Source: Bradyrhizobium sp. 149
Lineage (GTDB): Bacteria > Pseudomonadota > Alphaproteobacteria > Rhizobiales > Xanthobacteraceae
DNA: 64,000 bases
Reading direction: 5' to 3'
Assembly: GCF_023073915.1 (NCBI RefSeq)
Contig: NZ_JADPKK010000023.1
Location: 868,001-932,000, forward strand
This document shows positions 1 through 8,341 of this stretch, one piece after another (positions within the stretch are counted from its first letter, which is position 1; each line of letters begins with the position of its first letter). The translations under genes were made by a program, and so were the position numbers. The notes beneath the pieces are model-generated. The model was not told the DNA's origin, searched no databases, and worked only from the letters and a program-made list of their open reading frames with translations.

Positions 1-19
1 CGCTCCGCTCGCAATGACG
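1..19. repeat. Truncated copy of a rhizobial intergenic palindrome
   Basis: The first 19 bases match, with one mismatch, the right-hand end of the complete palindromic repeat at 17294-17373. The rest of this copy lies outside the window. It is non-coding and lies upstream of the binding-protein gene. Confidence 0.6.
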
Positions 20-98
20 TGTGTGGGAGCAGTTGCGCGCTCGCTTCGGCAGCACCGTCCGTGGGACAGCGGAACTCATCCCAGCCTGTTATCTGCTA

Positions 99-126
99 TT
101 GACAAACTAATTCGCCATTATCTAAT
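99..126 (+). promoter_or_regulatory. Candidate sigma-70 promoter of the binding-protein gene
   Basis: A perfect -35 box TTGACA at 99-104 is followed after 16 bases by TCTAAT at 121-126, which matches the -10 consensus in five of six bases. The start codon of the first gene is 55 bases further on. The identification rests on consensus matching only. Confidence 0.45.
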
Positions 127-181
127 TTGCTGCCACAATAACCGGCTGCACAAACCAGCCCATAAAAGAGAGGGAACGACG

Positions 182-1396
182 ATGAGAGGGTTTTTGGCCT
201 GCGCCATGCTCGCGGCCATGACTTGGGCTGCCATAACCACCGTTGCGAACGCGCAAATTTCCGACGACGCCGTGCGGATTGGTGTGCTGACGGACCTGTC
301 GAGCTGGGGCCGCGACAACAGCGGGCCGGGCTCCGTGGAGGCCGCGAAGATGGCGGTGGAGGAATTCGGGCCCACCGTGCTCGGCAAGCCGATCGAGATC
401 ATCAGCGCCGACCACCAGATGAAGACCGACGTCGGCGTGCAGATCGTGCGCGGCTGGTTCGACAACGGCAAGGTCGATGCCGTCGTCGACATCCCCAATT
501 CCGGCATCGCGATCGCCGTGCACAATATGGTGCGCGAGCGCAACAAGGTTGCGCTTCTCTCCGGCCCCGGCGCAAGCTCGCTGACCGACGAGCTTTGCAG
601 CCCGAACACCGTGCACTTCACCTACGACACCTACGCGCTGTCGAAGGTGACGGCCTCCGCCGTGATTAGGGAAGGCGGAAAATCCTGGTACTTCATCACC
701 GCCGACTACGCCTTCGGCCAGCAGCTCGAGAAGGACGCCACGCGCTTCATCAACGAGATGGGCGGCAAGGTTCTGGGCGGCGTGAAGCATCCGACCAATA
801 CGGCAGATTTCTCCTCCTTTGCACTCCAGGCGCAGAGCTCGAAATCGGACGTCGTCGCCTTCGCCAACGCCGGCCAGGACACGGACAATGCAATCAAGCA
901 GTCGGGCGAGTTCGGCCTGGTCCAAGGCGGCCAGAAGCTGGTCGGCCTCCTGATGTTCGACACCGACGTGCACGCGATCGGGCTCAAGGCTGCGCAAGGC
1001 ACCTACATGACCACGGCCTCCTACTGGAACATGGACGAGGCGACCCGCGCATGGTCGAGGAAATTCTACGAGCGCACCAAGGTGATGCCGACCATGATCC
1101 AGACCGGCGTCTACGGCTCGGTGCTGCATTATCTCAAGGCCATCAAGGCCGCCGGCACCGATGATCCCGCCAAGGCGATGGCCAAGATGCGCGAGCTGCC
1201 AATTGAGGATACATTCGTTCATGGCGGACGCTTGCGCGAGGATGGCCGCGTCATTCGCGACATGTATCTCGCCAAGGTGAAAACGCCCGAGCAGTCCAAG
1301 GAACCCTGGGATTACCTCGAGATCATCAAGACGGTGAAGGGCGAGGACGCCTTCCGCCCGGTCTCCGAGTCCAAATGTCCTCTGCTCAAGAAGTGA
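182..1396 (+). CDS. ABC transporter substrate-binding protein, Leu/Ile/Val family
   Basis: A 404-residue periplasmic binding protein of the type I fold used by branched-chain amino acid and aromatic-compound ABC importers. The start at 182 follows a purine-rich stretch (AGAGAGGGAACG) and gives a clear signal peptide, with likely cleavage after Ala24 (VANA). The mature part begins with the family signature around residues 30-50 (IGVLTDLSSWG) and runs to the usual family length. No permease or ATPase genes are adjacent, so it must use a transporter encoded elsewhere or have another role. It is followed after 7 bases by a flavoprotein gene, with an IclR regulator next, so the three probably form one catabolic operon. 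The ligand cannot be told from the sequence. Confidence 0.88.
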   Translation: MRGFLACAMLAAMTWAAITTVANAQISDDAVRIGVLTDLSSWGRDNSGPGSVEAAKMAVEEFGPTVLGKPIEIISADHQMKTDVGVQIVRGWFDNGKVDAVVDIPNSGIAIAVHNMVRERNKVALLSGPGASSLTDELCSPNTVHFTYDTYALSKVTASAVIREGGKSWYFITADYAFGQQLEKDATRFINEMGGKVLGGVKHPTNTADFSSFALQAQSSKSDVVAFANAGQDTDNAIKQSGEFGLVQGGQKLVGLLMFDTDVHAIGLKAAQGTYMTTASYWNMDEATRAWSRKFYERTKVMPTMIQTGVYGSVLHYLKAIKAAGTDDPAKAMAKMRELPIEDTFVHGGRLREDGRVIRDMYLAKVKTPEQSKEPWDYLEIIKTVKGEDAFRPVSESKCPLLKK

Positions 1397-1403
1397 GGCC
1401 TGC

Positions 1404-3137
1404 ATGACCGGCAACGAGCGCAACGCAAGTGAGACTTACGAGTGCGATGTGCTCGTGGCCGGATCGGGCGCATCCGGGATGTCGGCCGCGATCACCGCGC
1501 GCTATCGCGGTCTCGACGTCCTGATCGTCGAGAAGGAACCGCGCTTCGGCGGCACCACCGCCCGCTCCGGCGGCTGGCTCTGGATTCCCGGCACCTCGCT
1601 GGCGCGCGCTTACGGCATCGAAGAGACGCCGGAGCAGGCCCGCGCCTATCTGCGGCACGAAGCAGGCAACAACTTTGACGCCGCCCGCGTCGATGCATTC
1701 CTGAGCGCCGGGCCCGAGGCGGTCGATTTCTTCACCAGCAAGACCGCGCTCCGTTTCGACATGCCGCTGGTGTTCCCGGACTATCACGCCGAGGCGCCCG
1801 GCGGCACCCAGGGTGGCCGTTCGATGGTCGCACGCCCCTTCGACGGCCGCGAGCTCGGCGACGAGATCAAGACGTTAGGTGCGCCGCTGCCAGAGCTGAC
1901 CGTATTCGGCATGATGCTCGGATCCGGCAAGGACATCGTCCATTTCATGCGCGCGACAAAGTCGCTGACCTCGGCGGTCTATGTCGCAAAGCGCCTGTCG
2001 CGGCATCTGATGGACGTGCTGCGCTACGGCCGCGGCATGACGCTGACCAACGGCAATGCGCTCGCCGGTCGACTGGCAAAATCCGCGCAGGATCTGAAGA
2101 TTCCGATGTGGCTGTCCGCGCCGGTGCGCGAGCTGACGGTCGAGAACGGCGCCGTCACCGGCGCCATCGTCGCTCGCGAGGGACGCGACGTCCGCATTCG
2201 TGCAAGGCAAGGCGTCGTGCTCGCCTGCGGCGGTTTCCCGCACGATATCGAACGGCGCAAGAAGATGTTTCCACACGCGCCGACCGGCAAGGAGCATTTT
2301 TCGCCGGGACCGAGCGGCAACACCGGCGACGGCCTTCGCCTTGCGGAAAGCGCCGGCGGACATGTCGAGGACCGCCTGCCGAACGCTGCAGCCTGGGTCC
2401 CGGTCTCGGTCACCAAGCGCAAGGACGGCTCAAACGGCGTGATGCCGCATTTCATCGACCGCGCAAAACCCGGTGTGATCGCGGTGATGCGCGACGGCAA
2501 GCGCTTTGCCAATGAAGGCAATTCCTATCACGACTTTGTTCAGGCCATGGTCAAGGCGGCGAAGCCCGGCGAGGAGATCGCGGCGTACCTGGTCTGCGAT
2601 CACCAGGCCCTGCGCAAATACGGCCTCGGCTGCGTGCCGCCATTCCCGATGCCGCTGGGTCATCATCTCGAGACCGGCTATCTCATGCGCGGCGAGACGC
2701 TGGAGGCGCTCGCGGCAAAAGCGGGCATCGACGCCACGGCGTTCGTCGAGACCGTCAAGCAATTCAATGCGACCGCACCGCAGGGCCATGATGCGGCCTT
2801 CGGCAAGGGAACAAAAGCCTATAACCGCTACCAGGGCGATGCGCTGCACGGCCCGAATCCCTGCGTCGCGCCGATCGAGAACGGTCCGTTCTACGCCATC
2901 AAGATGGTGGTCGGCGATCTCGGCACCTATGCCGGCATCGTCACCGACGAGAACGCGCGGGCGCTCGATGCGGAGGGACGGGTGATTCCGGGGCTCTATG
3001 CCGCCGGCAACGACATGGCGAGCATCATGGGCGGCAATTATCCCGGTGCAGGCATCACGCTTGGGCCGGCGCTGACCTTCGGCTACATTGCCGGCCGTCA
3101 TCTCGCCGACAGCGCCGCCAAGCGCAACGCAGCGTAA
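1404..3137 (+). CDS. FAD-binding dehydrogenase, fumarate reductase / ketosteroid dehydrogenase family
   Basis: A 577-residue cytoplasmic flavoprotein. Residues 20-25 (GSGASG) form the dinucleotide-binding turn, followed about 20 residues later by the acidic residue that binds the FAD ribose (VEKE) and the GGTTARSGG segment typical of the succinate dehydrogenase/3-ketosteroid dehydrogenase group. The C-terminal segment GGNYPGAGITLGPA closes the FAD site. There is no signal peptide, no haem motif and no partner iron-sulfur subunit, so it is a stand-alone enzyme that oxidises or reduces a C-C bond. The gene lies 7 bases after the binding-protein gene and 23 bases before the IclR regulator, so it probably acts on the imported compound. 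The substrate is unknown. Confidence 0.85.
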   Translation: MTGNERNASETYECDVLVAGSGASGMSAAITARYRGLDVLIVEKEPRFGGTTARSGGWLWIPGTSLARAYGIEETPEQARAYLRHEAGNNFDAARVDAFLSAGPEAVDFFTSKTALRFDMPLVFPDYHAEAPGGTQGGRSMVARPFDGRELGDEIKTLGAPLPELTVFGMMLGSGKDIVHFMRATKSLTSAVYVAKRLSRHLMDVLRYGRGMTLTNGNALAGRLAKSAQDLKIPMWLSAPVRELTVENGAVTGAIVAREGRDVRIRARQGVVLACGGFPHDIERRKKMFPHAPTGKEHFSPGPSGNTGDGLRLAESAGGHVEDRLPNAAAWVPVSVTKRKDGSNGVMPHFIDRAKPGVIAVMRDGKRFANEGNSYHDFVQAMVKAAKPGEEIAAYLVCDHQALRKYGLGCVPPFPMPLGHHLETGYLMRGETLEALAAKAGIDATAFVETVKQFNATAPQGHDAAFGKGTKAYNRYQGDALHGPNPCVAPIENGPFYAIKMVVGDLGTYAGIVTDENARALDAEGRVIPGLYAAGNDMASIMGGNYPGAGITLGPALTFGYIAGRHLADSAAKRNAA

Positions 3138-3160
3138 GCGAGCCGGACGCCAGGAGGCGC

Positions 3161-3955
3161 ATGAAGACAGAGAGTCGCGGCATCCAGTCGATCGAGGTCG
3201 GCGGAGAATTGCTCCGCGCGCTTGCGAGATGCGGCGAGCCGATGATGCTGCGCGATCTCGCCCGCGAGGCCGGCATGACGCCGGCCAAGGCGCATCCCTA
3301 TCTCGCCAGCTTCTCCCGCATCGGCTTGATCGAGCAGGACGAGACCACCGGCCGGTACGAGATCGGCGCGTTGGCGCTGGAACTCGGCCTGATCAGCCTG
3401 CGCCGCCTGTCCGGAGTCCGTATCGCCGGACCGAAGATCGCGGCGCTCGCAAGTCGCATTGGGCATGCCGTCTCGCTGGCGGTCTGGGGCACGCACGGCC
3501 CGACCGTGGTGCAGCTTGAAGAGCCTGGCCAGCCCGTGCACATTGTCATGCGTGCCGGCTCGGTGATGGCGCTGCTGGAGACGGCCACGGGCCGGGCCTT
3601 TGCGGCCTTCCTGCCGGAGAAAACGATCAACGCCGCACTCGAAAGCGGCCTCGATCGCCACGGCGTCGGCTACAATCCGAAGCGCACCGTGAAAGGCGCG
3701 AAGGTCACCGACATGCTCACCGAGGTCCGCAAGCACGGCCTCGCCCGCGCGCTCGGCGATCCCCTGCCCGGCGTCAATGCATTCTCCGCGCCGGTGTTCG
3801 ACCATTCCGGCCATGTCGCGCTGGTGATCACCGCGATGGGGCCGGAAGGCACGTTCGATGCCCGCTGGGACAGCCCGATCGCGCACGCGCTGCGCGACTG
3901 CGCCGGCGGCATTTCGAAACGGCTGGGTCACGGCATGACCGTTGCGGCGGGGTGA
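3161..3955 (+). CDS. IclR family transcriptional regulator
   Basis: A 264-residue DNA-binding regulator. The N-terminal winged helix covers roughly residues 5-70 (IEVGGELLRALARCGEPMML, then LAREAGMTPAKAHPYLASF as the recognition region). The C-terminal two thirds form the IclR effector domain, seen in the segments VSLAVWGTHGPTVV and AFSAPVFDHSGHVALVIT. Regulators of this family normally control a neighbouring catabolic operon. The two upstream genes in the same orientation are the obvious targets. The stop codon is one base from the stop codon of the convergent dehydrogenase gene. Confidence 0.88.
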   Translation: MKTESRGIQSIEVGGELLRALARCGEPMMLRDLAREAGMTPAKAHPYLASFSRIGLIEQDETTGRYEIGALALELGLISLRRLSGVRIAGPKIAALASRIGHAVSLAVWGTHGPTVVQLEEPGQPVHIVMRAGSVMALLETATGRAFAAFLPEKTINAALESGLDRHGVGYNPKRTVKGAKVTDMLTEVRKHGLARALGDPLPGVNAFSAPVFDHSGHVALVITAMGPEGTFDARWDSPIAHALRDCAGGISKRLGHGMTVAAG

Positions 3956-3956
3956 T

Positions 3957-4736
3957 CTATTTATCCTTGACCGGCACCGTGTAGTTCAGGATCAGCCGGC
4001 CGCCATCGGGATAAATCGTCTGCCCGGTGATGTACGATGCATCGTCGCTAGCAAGAAACGCCACGACGGAGGCCACCTCGCCCGGCTCGCCGCCGCGGCC
4101 GGCCGGCGTGCGCGACAGCACCGTCTTGCGGGCATCTTCCGACGTGTAGATCGCGGACGCCACCATGTCGGTGAGGATCGTGCCGGGTCCGACGGCCACC
4201 ACACGAATGTTGTGCGGGGCGAGCGCGACGGCAGCCACTGATGTGAGCTGCTTCATGCCGCCCTTGGAGATGGCATAGGTCGCAAGGGTCGGGATCGCCA
4301 GCAGTGCATTCACCGAAGACATGTTGATGATCACCCCGCCGCCGCCTTGCGCGATCATTTGCTTCGCCGCCGCCTGCACCCCGAAGAACGCCCCCTTCAG
4401 ATTGATGGCGATGACGTCGTCGAAATCCTGCTCGGAGATATCCAGAATGTCCTGGTTGCGGGCAACGCCGGCGTTGTTGACCATGATGTCGAGCCGGCCG
4501 AATTCCTTCACGGCGGTTGCGACGAGTTGGTCGACATCGGGACGCCTGGCGACATTGCCGACGACGGTACGCAATGCATCCGGCCGCGCGAATTCGGCGG
4601 CCGTCGCGGCCAAACCGTCAGCATCGACATCCGAGATGACGACTTTGACGCCATCATCCAGGAATCGTTTCGCACAAGCCTTGCCGATGCCGCGCGCCGC
4701 GCCGGTGATGGCGGCGACCTTGCCGGTTAGTTTCAT
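3957..4736 (-). CDS. Short-chain dehydrogenase/reductase (SDR)
   Basis: A 259-residue NAD(P)-dependent oxidoreductase of the classical SDR type. Visible motifs are TGAARGIG near residue 11 (cofactor binding), NNAG near residue 88, and the catalytic Ser followed by YAISK near residues 142-160. The C-terminal segment YITGQTIYPDGGR is typical of the family. It is the last gene of the reverse-strand series, 57 bases after the split thiamine-diphosphate decarboxylase. A role in reducing or oxidising an aldehyde or alcohol made by that enzyme is plausible but inferred only from position. Confidence 0.88.
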   Translation of the reverse strand: MKLTGKVAAITGAARGIGKACAKRFLDDGVKVVISDVDADGLAATAAEFARPDALRTVVGNVARRPDVDQLVATAVKEFGRLDIMVNNAGVARNQDILDISEQDFDDVIAINLKGAFFGVQAAAKQMIAQGGGGVIINMSSVNALLAIPTLATYAISKGGMKQLTSVAAVALAPHNIRVVAVGPGTILTDMVASAIYTSEDARKTVLSRTPAGRGGEPGEVASVVAFLASDDASYITGQTIYPDGGRLILNYTVPVKDK

Positions 4737-4793
4737 GGTCTCACTCCAGGATAGCTGCTTCGCGGCAGACTGTCGCCGGGAGAGAAACCCGGC

Positions 4794-5384
4794 TCAGGCC
4801 GCCGCGAAACCAAGATGAGCACGGAACCGGTTCTTGATAAAGACGGCATCGCGCGAGGGCAGCGAGCGCGGCGGATTTTCGGCCAGAACCTTGATGACAA
4901 AAAGCCGCGGTCCATCGGACGGCTCCACGAGCTGCCGCGCGAGGCGCTCCACTTCCTCGAGCGTGCGCAGGGTCGCGGTCCCAACAAAGCCGCAGGCCGC
5001 CGCAATCGCCGTGAGGTCGACCCCGCGGCCGGTGTGGCTGGCCTGCATCCCGGTCTCGCCAAAATGCTGGTTGTCGATCACGACGATGTCGAGATTGCGC
5101 GGGCGCGCGACGCCGATGGTGGCCATGCCGCCGATGCCCATCAACTGCTCGCCATCACCAGTCAAAGCGAGGACGCGCTTTTCCGGCTGGGCTTGGGCGA
5201 GGCCAAGCCCGATCAGGGCGGCGCCGCCCATGGCGCCCCAGAGATAGAAATTGCCGTCATGGTCGCCGACCGAATGAAGGTCGTAGGTCGGCGAGCCGAG
5301 ACCGGACACGACTAGCGTGTCCTTGCGATTCTTCAAGAGCGCGGCGACGGCGGCGCGGCGGTCGAGTTGAGCTTGCATTGGCAT
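4794..5384 (-). CDS. Thiamine-diphosphate decarboxylase, beta (PP-domain) subunit
   Basis: A 196-residue protein that carries the pyrophosphate-binding half of a thiamine-diphosphate enzyme. Residues 76-78 (GDG) and Asn105 make the GDG...N cofactor motif that binds the magnesium and diphosphate. The size and split arrangement resemble the ComE subunit of sulfopyruvate decarboxylase and phosphonopyruvate-decarboxylase-like enzymes. The start at 5384 is chosen because its ATG overlaps the stop of the alpha-subunit gene by one base (TGATG), which couples translation of the two subunits. A second ATG lies two codons downstream. The actual 2-oxo acid substrate cannot be read from the sequence. Confidence 0.8.
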   Translation of the reverse strand: MPMQAQLDRRAAVAALLKNRKDTLVVSGLGSPTYDLHSVGDHDGNFYLWGAMGGAALIGLGLAQAQPEKRVLALTGDGEQLMGIGGMATIGVARPRNLDIVVIDNQHFGETGMQASHTGRGVDLTAIAAACGFVGTATLRTLEEVERLARQLVEPSDGPRLFVIKVLAENPPRSLPSRDAVFIKNRFRAHLGFAAA

Positions 5385-5926
5385 CACCACTTCTTCTTGC
5401 CGATCAGGCGCTGGCCGATCAGCACCGCGATCTGTTGATCGGAATCGTAGGCGAGCGCTGCGGCCGATTCCACCGTCTCGACCAGATCCTCCGCCGTCTC
5501 CGCCCGCATCACCTTCAAGCCGATAGCCTCCAGTGAGGGCTGCGTCGCCCGGCTCATCGGCACCTGCCACGGATTGAACTCGGCCCATTCGCCGCGCATC
5601 GTCACCAGCATCAGCAGTGGAAATCGTCCGATCGCCGACAGCGACAGCATGTTGATGCAATTGCCGACCCCGCTCGACTGCATCAAGAGCACGCTGCGCT
5701 GGCCGCCGAGCCAGGCGCCGGCGGCAATGGCCACGCCCTCCTCTTCCGTCGTCAGCACATTGGTGGTGACGTCGCGGTCCGCGGAGAACAGGCGGATGAG
5801 CTGGCTGTGGCCGGCATCGGGGACGTACGACATCTGCCGCACGTCGGCGGCTTTTAGGATGCGGTAGAGCTCGGATGGCCAGTCGTCGCTTGCGTGCGCT
5901 TCGGGATTGGGTTGAGGGGGGTGCAC
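5384..5926 (-). CDS. Thiamine-diphosphate decarboxylase, alpha (Pyr-domain) subunit
   Basis: A 180-residue protein equivalent to the pyrimidine-binding half of a thiamine-diphosphate enzyme (ComD-like). The segment TTEEEGVAIAAGAWLGG near residues 59-75 contains the glutamate expected to activate the cofactor, and QSSGVGNCINML follows as in sulfopyruvate and phosphonopyruvate decarboxylases. It is translationally coupled to the beta-subunit gene. The 390 bases upstream hold a large palindromic repeat, so this gene may begin a separate transcript from the racemase gene further upstream. Substrate assignment is open. Confidence 0.78.
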   Translation of the reverse strand: MHPPQPNPEAHASDDWPSELYRILKAADVRQMSYVPDAGHSQLIRLFSADRDVTTNVLTTEEEGVAIAAGAWLGGQRSVLLMQSSGVGNCINMLSLSAIGRFPLLMLVTMRGEWAEFNPWQVPMSRATQPSLEAIGLKVMRAETAEDLVETVESAAALAYDSDQQIAVLIGQRLIGKKKW

Positions 5927-6050
5927 CGCGTGTCTCCGTCACATTCGAGCAGAACGCTAGCGATATTCGTCCGCGAAGGCGCTGACCGTCTGGCACGACC
6001 AGCTATCGAGAAATTGTATAGCTGCCGCAAGCCCGATGCACGTTGCAACG

Positions 6051-6199
6051 CCCTCTCCCCTTGTGGGAGAGGGCATCACCGCAAGGAGACACGAACTCAC
6101 TGGGGTGAGGGGTATGTCTCCGCGAGCGCACCTGTTTCATGGAGAGAGACCCCTCATCCGGCGCTTCGCGCCACCTTCTCCCACAAGGGGAGAAGGGAG
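6051..6199. repeat. Long rhizobial intergenic palindrome
   Basis: Two copies of a CTCCCCTTGTGGGAGAGG-like block face each other: 6051-6073 is itself palindromic, and 6173-6199 carries the inverse form (CTCCCACAAGGGGAGAAGG). Between them are GGGGTGAGGGGT and its partner ACCCCTCATCC. This composite inverted repeat is of a type found in many rhizobial intergenic regions. It fills most of the gene-free stretch 5927-6319; the remainder holds a short coding remnant (6222-6330) and nothing else I can identify. Confidence 0.75.
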
Positions 6200-6221
6200 G
6201 ACCGTCGCTTTGGCTTGCAGC

Positions 6222-6330
6222 TCAGTTCACCGTAGAGCTCGTCATCGCCGGCATATAGATTTGCGCGTAGCCTTCCTTCATCGCGGAGGTGATGCAGTCG
6301 ATAGGCAGCTTCTCGACCTCTAACCAAACC
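6222..6330 (-). pseudogene. Unidentified C-terminal coding remnant
   Basis: Reading the reverse strand in a frame different from the racemase gene gives about 35 uninterrupted codons with protein-like composition, including LPIDCITSAMKEGYAQIY, ending at a stop at 6222-6224. No start codon or ribosome site precedes it, and its 5-prime end overlaps the last codons of the racemase gene. It looks like the surviving tail of a deleted gene. I do not recognise the family. Confidence 0.25.
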
Positions 6331-7063
6331 GACGCGGTCGCAGTCCGGCATGAAACCACGTAATCATGGAATAGATATCATAGACGGGCAATCCGACCTC
6401 GGCTTGAAGCGCCGCCGCATAAGGCGGCATGTTGGTGCATTCAAGCACGATCGCGCCGACATCGGGATTCCCGGCGACCAGCTCCTTGCCGGCCTCGACC
6501 ACGTCGCGCTCGGCCTGCGCGATGTCCATATCGTCCTTCTCGGCCTTGATCAGGACGCGGAAGAACTCCTTGCCGTTCTCGGTGCCGACCAGCGGGGTGT
6601 CGAGCGGCACGCCGGCGCCTTCGAGATGGGCCGGCGTCAGGGCCGAGCCCGACACCGTGACAAGGCCGACGCGCTTGCCCGGCGGCAAGGTCGCCTGCAC
6701 CCACGGCACCTGCATCAGTGACGAGGTCGCGACGGGGACGCCGACCGCGGCTGCGATCTCCTTCTGAAACAGCGAGAGGAAGCCGCAATTGGTGGTGATG
6801 GCTTCGGCCCCGAGCCGCACAAGATCCTTCGCCGCGTCGATGAAATCCGGCAGCAGACCGGCCGCGCCGTTCAGCACCACTTTCTCCGGCGAGGCGCCAC
6901 TCACCACGCGATAGAGCACGGGAAACGGCCAGGTGGTGCCGTTGCCCATGTCGCCGGGAATACGGGGAAAGCGCGCCTCCAGCATCAGGATGCCGAGCGG
7001 CGCCCCATAGATGGCCTTGCCGCCGCGGGCGATTCGGGATGACGAGTTGGCTGGAGCGGTCAT
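6320..7063 (-). CDS. Aspartate/glutamate racemase family protein
   Basis: A 247-residue protein of the cofactor-independent Asp/Glu/hydantoin racemase superfamily. Two cysteines, Cys93 in TTNCGF and Cys209 in LECTNMP, sit where the two catalytic cysteines of this fold are expected. The fold also includes maleate isomerase and arylmalonate decarboxylase, so the reaction is not fixed by sequence. The gene lies 9 bases downstream of the DadA-like flavoenzyme gene, which suggests that the pair handles D- and L-forms of one amino acid or a related acid. It is the last gene before a 390-base gap. Confidence 0.75.
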   Translation of the reverse strand: MTAPANSSSRIARGGKAIYGAPLGILMLEARFPRIPGDMGNGTTWPFPVLYRVVSGASPEKVVLNGAAGLLPDFIDAAKDLVRLGAEAITTNCGFLSLFQKEIAAAVGVPVATSSLMQVPWVQATLPPGKRVGLVTVSGSALTPAHLEGAGVPLDTPLVGTENGKEFFRVLIKAEKDDMDIAQAERDVVEAGKELVAGNPDVGAIVLECTNMPPYAAALQAEVGLPVYDIYSMITWFHAGLRPRRFG

Positions 7064-7072
7064 GGTGCGATC

Positions 7073-8338
7073 TCAGAGGAAACGGTCGGGCGCGAACGGT
7101 GCGAGCGGAATTTCCGGTGGCTTGCCGCTGAGAAGCTGGGCGACGAGACGGCCGGTGCGGGCCGAGCCGACCAGGCCGATATGACCGTGGCCGAAGGCAT
7201 AAACGATGTCGCGCGAGGCCCGCGCGTAACCGATGCAGGGACATCCGTCCGGCATGCTCGGCCGATGGCCAAACCAGGTCTTGATGCGCGAAGCCGGAAT
7301 GTCCGTCGGCAGTTTCGGGAACATGCTGAAGAGGTTGTTGCGCAGAATCTCGGCGCGCATCCAGTTCGGCGCAGCCTCGAGGCCCGCGATCTCGACCGTG
7401 CCGGCGGCGCGCAAACCCTTGTCGGTCCAGTTCACCACCATCTTCGCATCCGAAGCCATCATCGAGCTGCGTGGCCCCGTTTCCGGATTCTCGATCATGA
7501 CGTGATAGCCGCGCTCGGTCTCCAGCGGCAGCGGATCGCCGACCGACGCGGTGAGCCGCTTCGAACGGGCGCCGGCGGCAATCACCGCGGCATCGCAGGC
7601 AATCTCGCCGGTCTCGGTCAGGACAGCCACGAGCTTGTTGCCGGAGAGCTTGAGCCCCGTCGCCTTGGCCCGCACCAGCTTGGCGCCGCTTGCCAGCGCA
7701 TGTTGCGCGAGGGCTGCGATATAGGCTCCGGGGTCGCGGCAGCGCCCGGCCTCCTCCACCACCACGCCAAACGTGTAGCGCGGATGCAAATCGGGCTCAC
7801 GCTGACGCATCTCGTCGGCCGAAAGCTCCAGCCATTCGACACCGACGCGCTTGCGCACGCGCCAGCCGGGATCTTCGTCGAAATTGCCGCGCGACGGGAA
7901 CACATGCATCACGCCATTGCGCTCGATCAGTTCAGGGACGCCCGCCTCCTCCGCGAGCTTCCTGTGCAACAGCGGCGCGTCCTTCAGGAGGTCGCGCAGC
8001 GCAAAAGCCGTCTTCTCGACCCGCGCCTCGGTCCAGCCCGAGAGCAGGTATTTGATCAGCCAAGGCAGCGCCTTCGGCAGATAGGACCAGCGGATCGCGA
8101 GCGGTCCGAGCGGGTCCATCAGATAGCCAGGCACCTTCTTCCAGACGCCGGGCTCAGCCGGCGGGATCACCGAATGCGAGGAGAGCCAGCCGGCATTGCC
8201 GTAGCTCGCCGCCTGTTCGCCACCGGGCTCGCCCGGATCGATCAGCGTGACATGATGTCCCTCGCGCAGCGCTTCGATGGCGCTGATCACGCCGACCGCG
8301 CCGGCACCGATGATGGCGACGTGGCGGCTTTGCGACAT
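7073..8338 (-). CDS. FAD-dependent D-amino acid dehydrogenase-like oxidoreductase
   Basis: A 421-residue flavoprotein of the DAO superfamily closest in layout to the small subunit of D-amino acid dehydrogenase (DadA). The FAD-binding turn GAGAVG lies at residues 11-16, followed by LIDPGEPGGEQAASYGNAG, where the last part is characteristic of DadA. C-terminal elements WFGHRPSMPDGCPCIG and FGHGHIGLVGSARTGRLVA complete the FAD site. The expected role is oxidative deamination of a D-amino acid or amine and electron transfer to the quinone pool. Stop and start codons are within a few bases of the flanking genes, so it is co-transcribed with the thiamine-diphosphate enzyme and the racemase-family gene. 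Confidence 0.85.
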   Translation of the reverse strand: MSQSRHVAIIGAGAVGVISAIEALREGHHVTLIDPGEPGGEQAASYGNAGWLSSHSVIPPAEPGVWKKVPGYLMDPLGPLAIRWSYLPKALPWLIKYLLSGWTEARVEKTAFALRDLLKDAPLLHRKLAEEAGVPELIERNGVMHVFPSRGNFDEDPGWRVRKRVGVEWLELSADEMRQREPDLHPRYTFGVVVEEAGRCRDPGAYIAALAQHALASGAKLVRAKATGLKLSGNKLVAVLTETGEIACDAAVIAAGARSKRLTASVGDPLPLETERGYHVMIENPETGPRSSMMASDAKMVVNWTDKGLRAAGTVEIAGLEAAPNWMRAEILRNNLFSMFPKLPTDIPASRIKTWFGHRPSMPDGCPCIGYARASRDIVYAFGHGHIGLVGSARTGRLVAQLLSGKPPEIPLAPFAPDRFL

Positions 8339-8341
8339 CGT

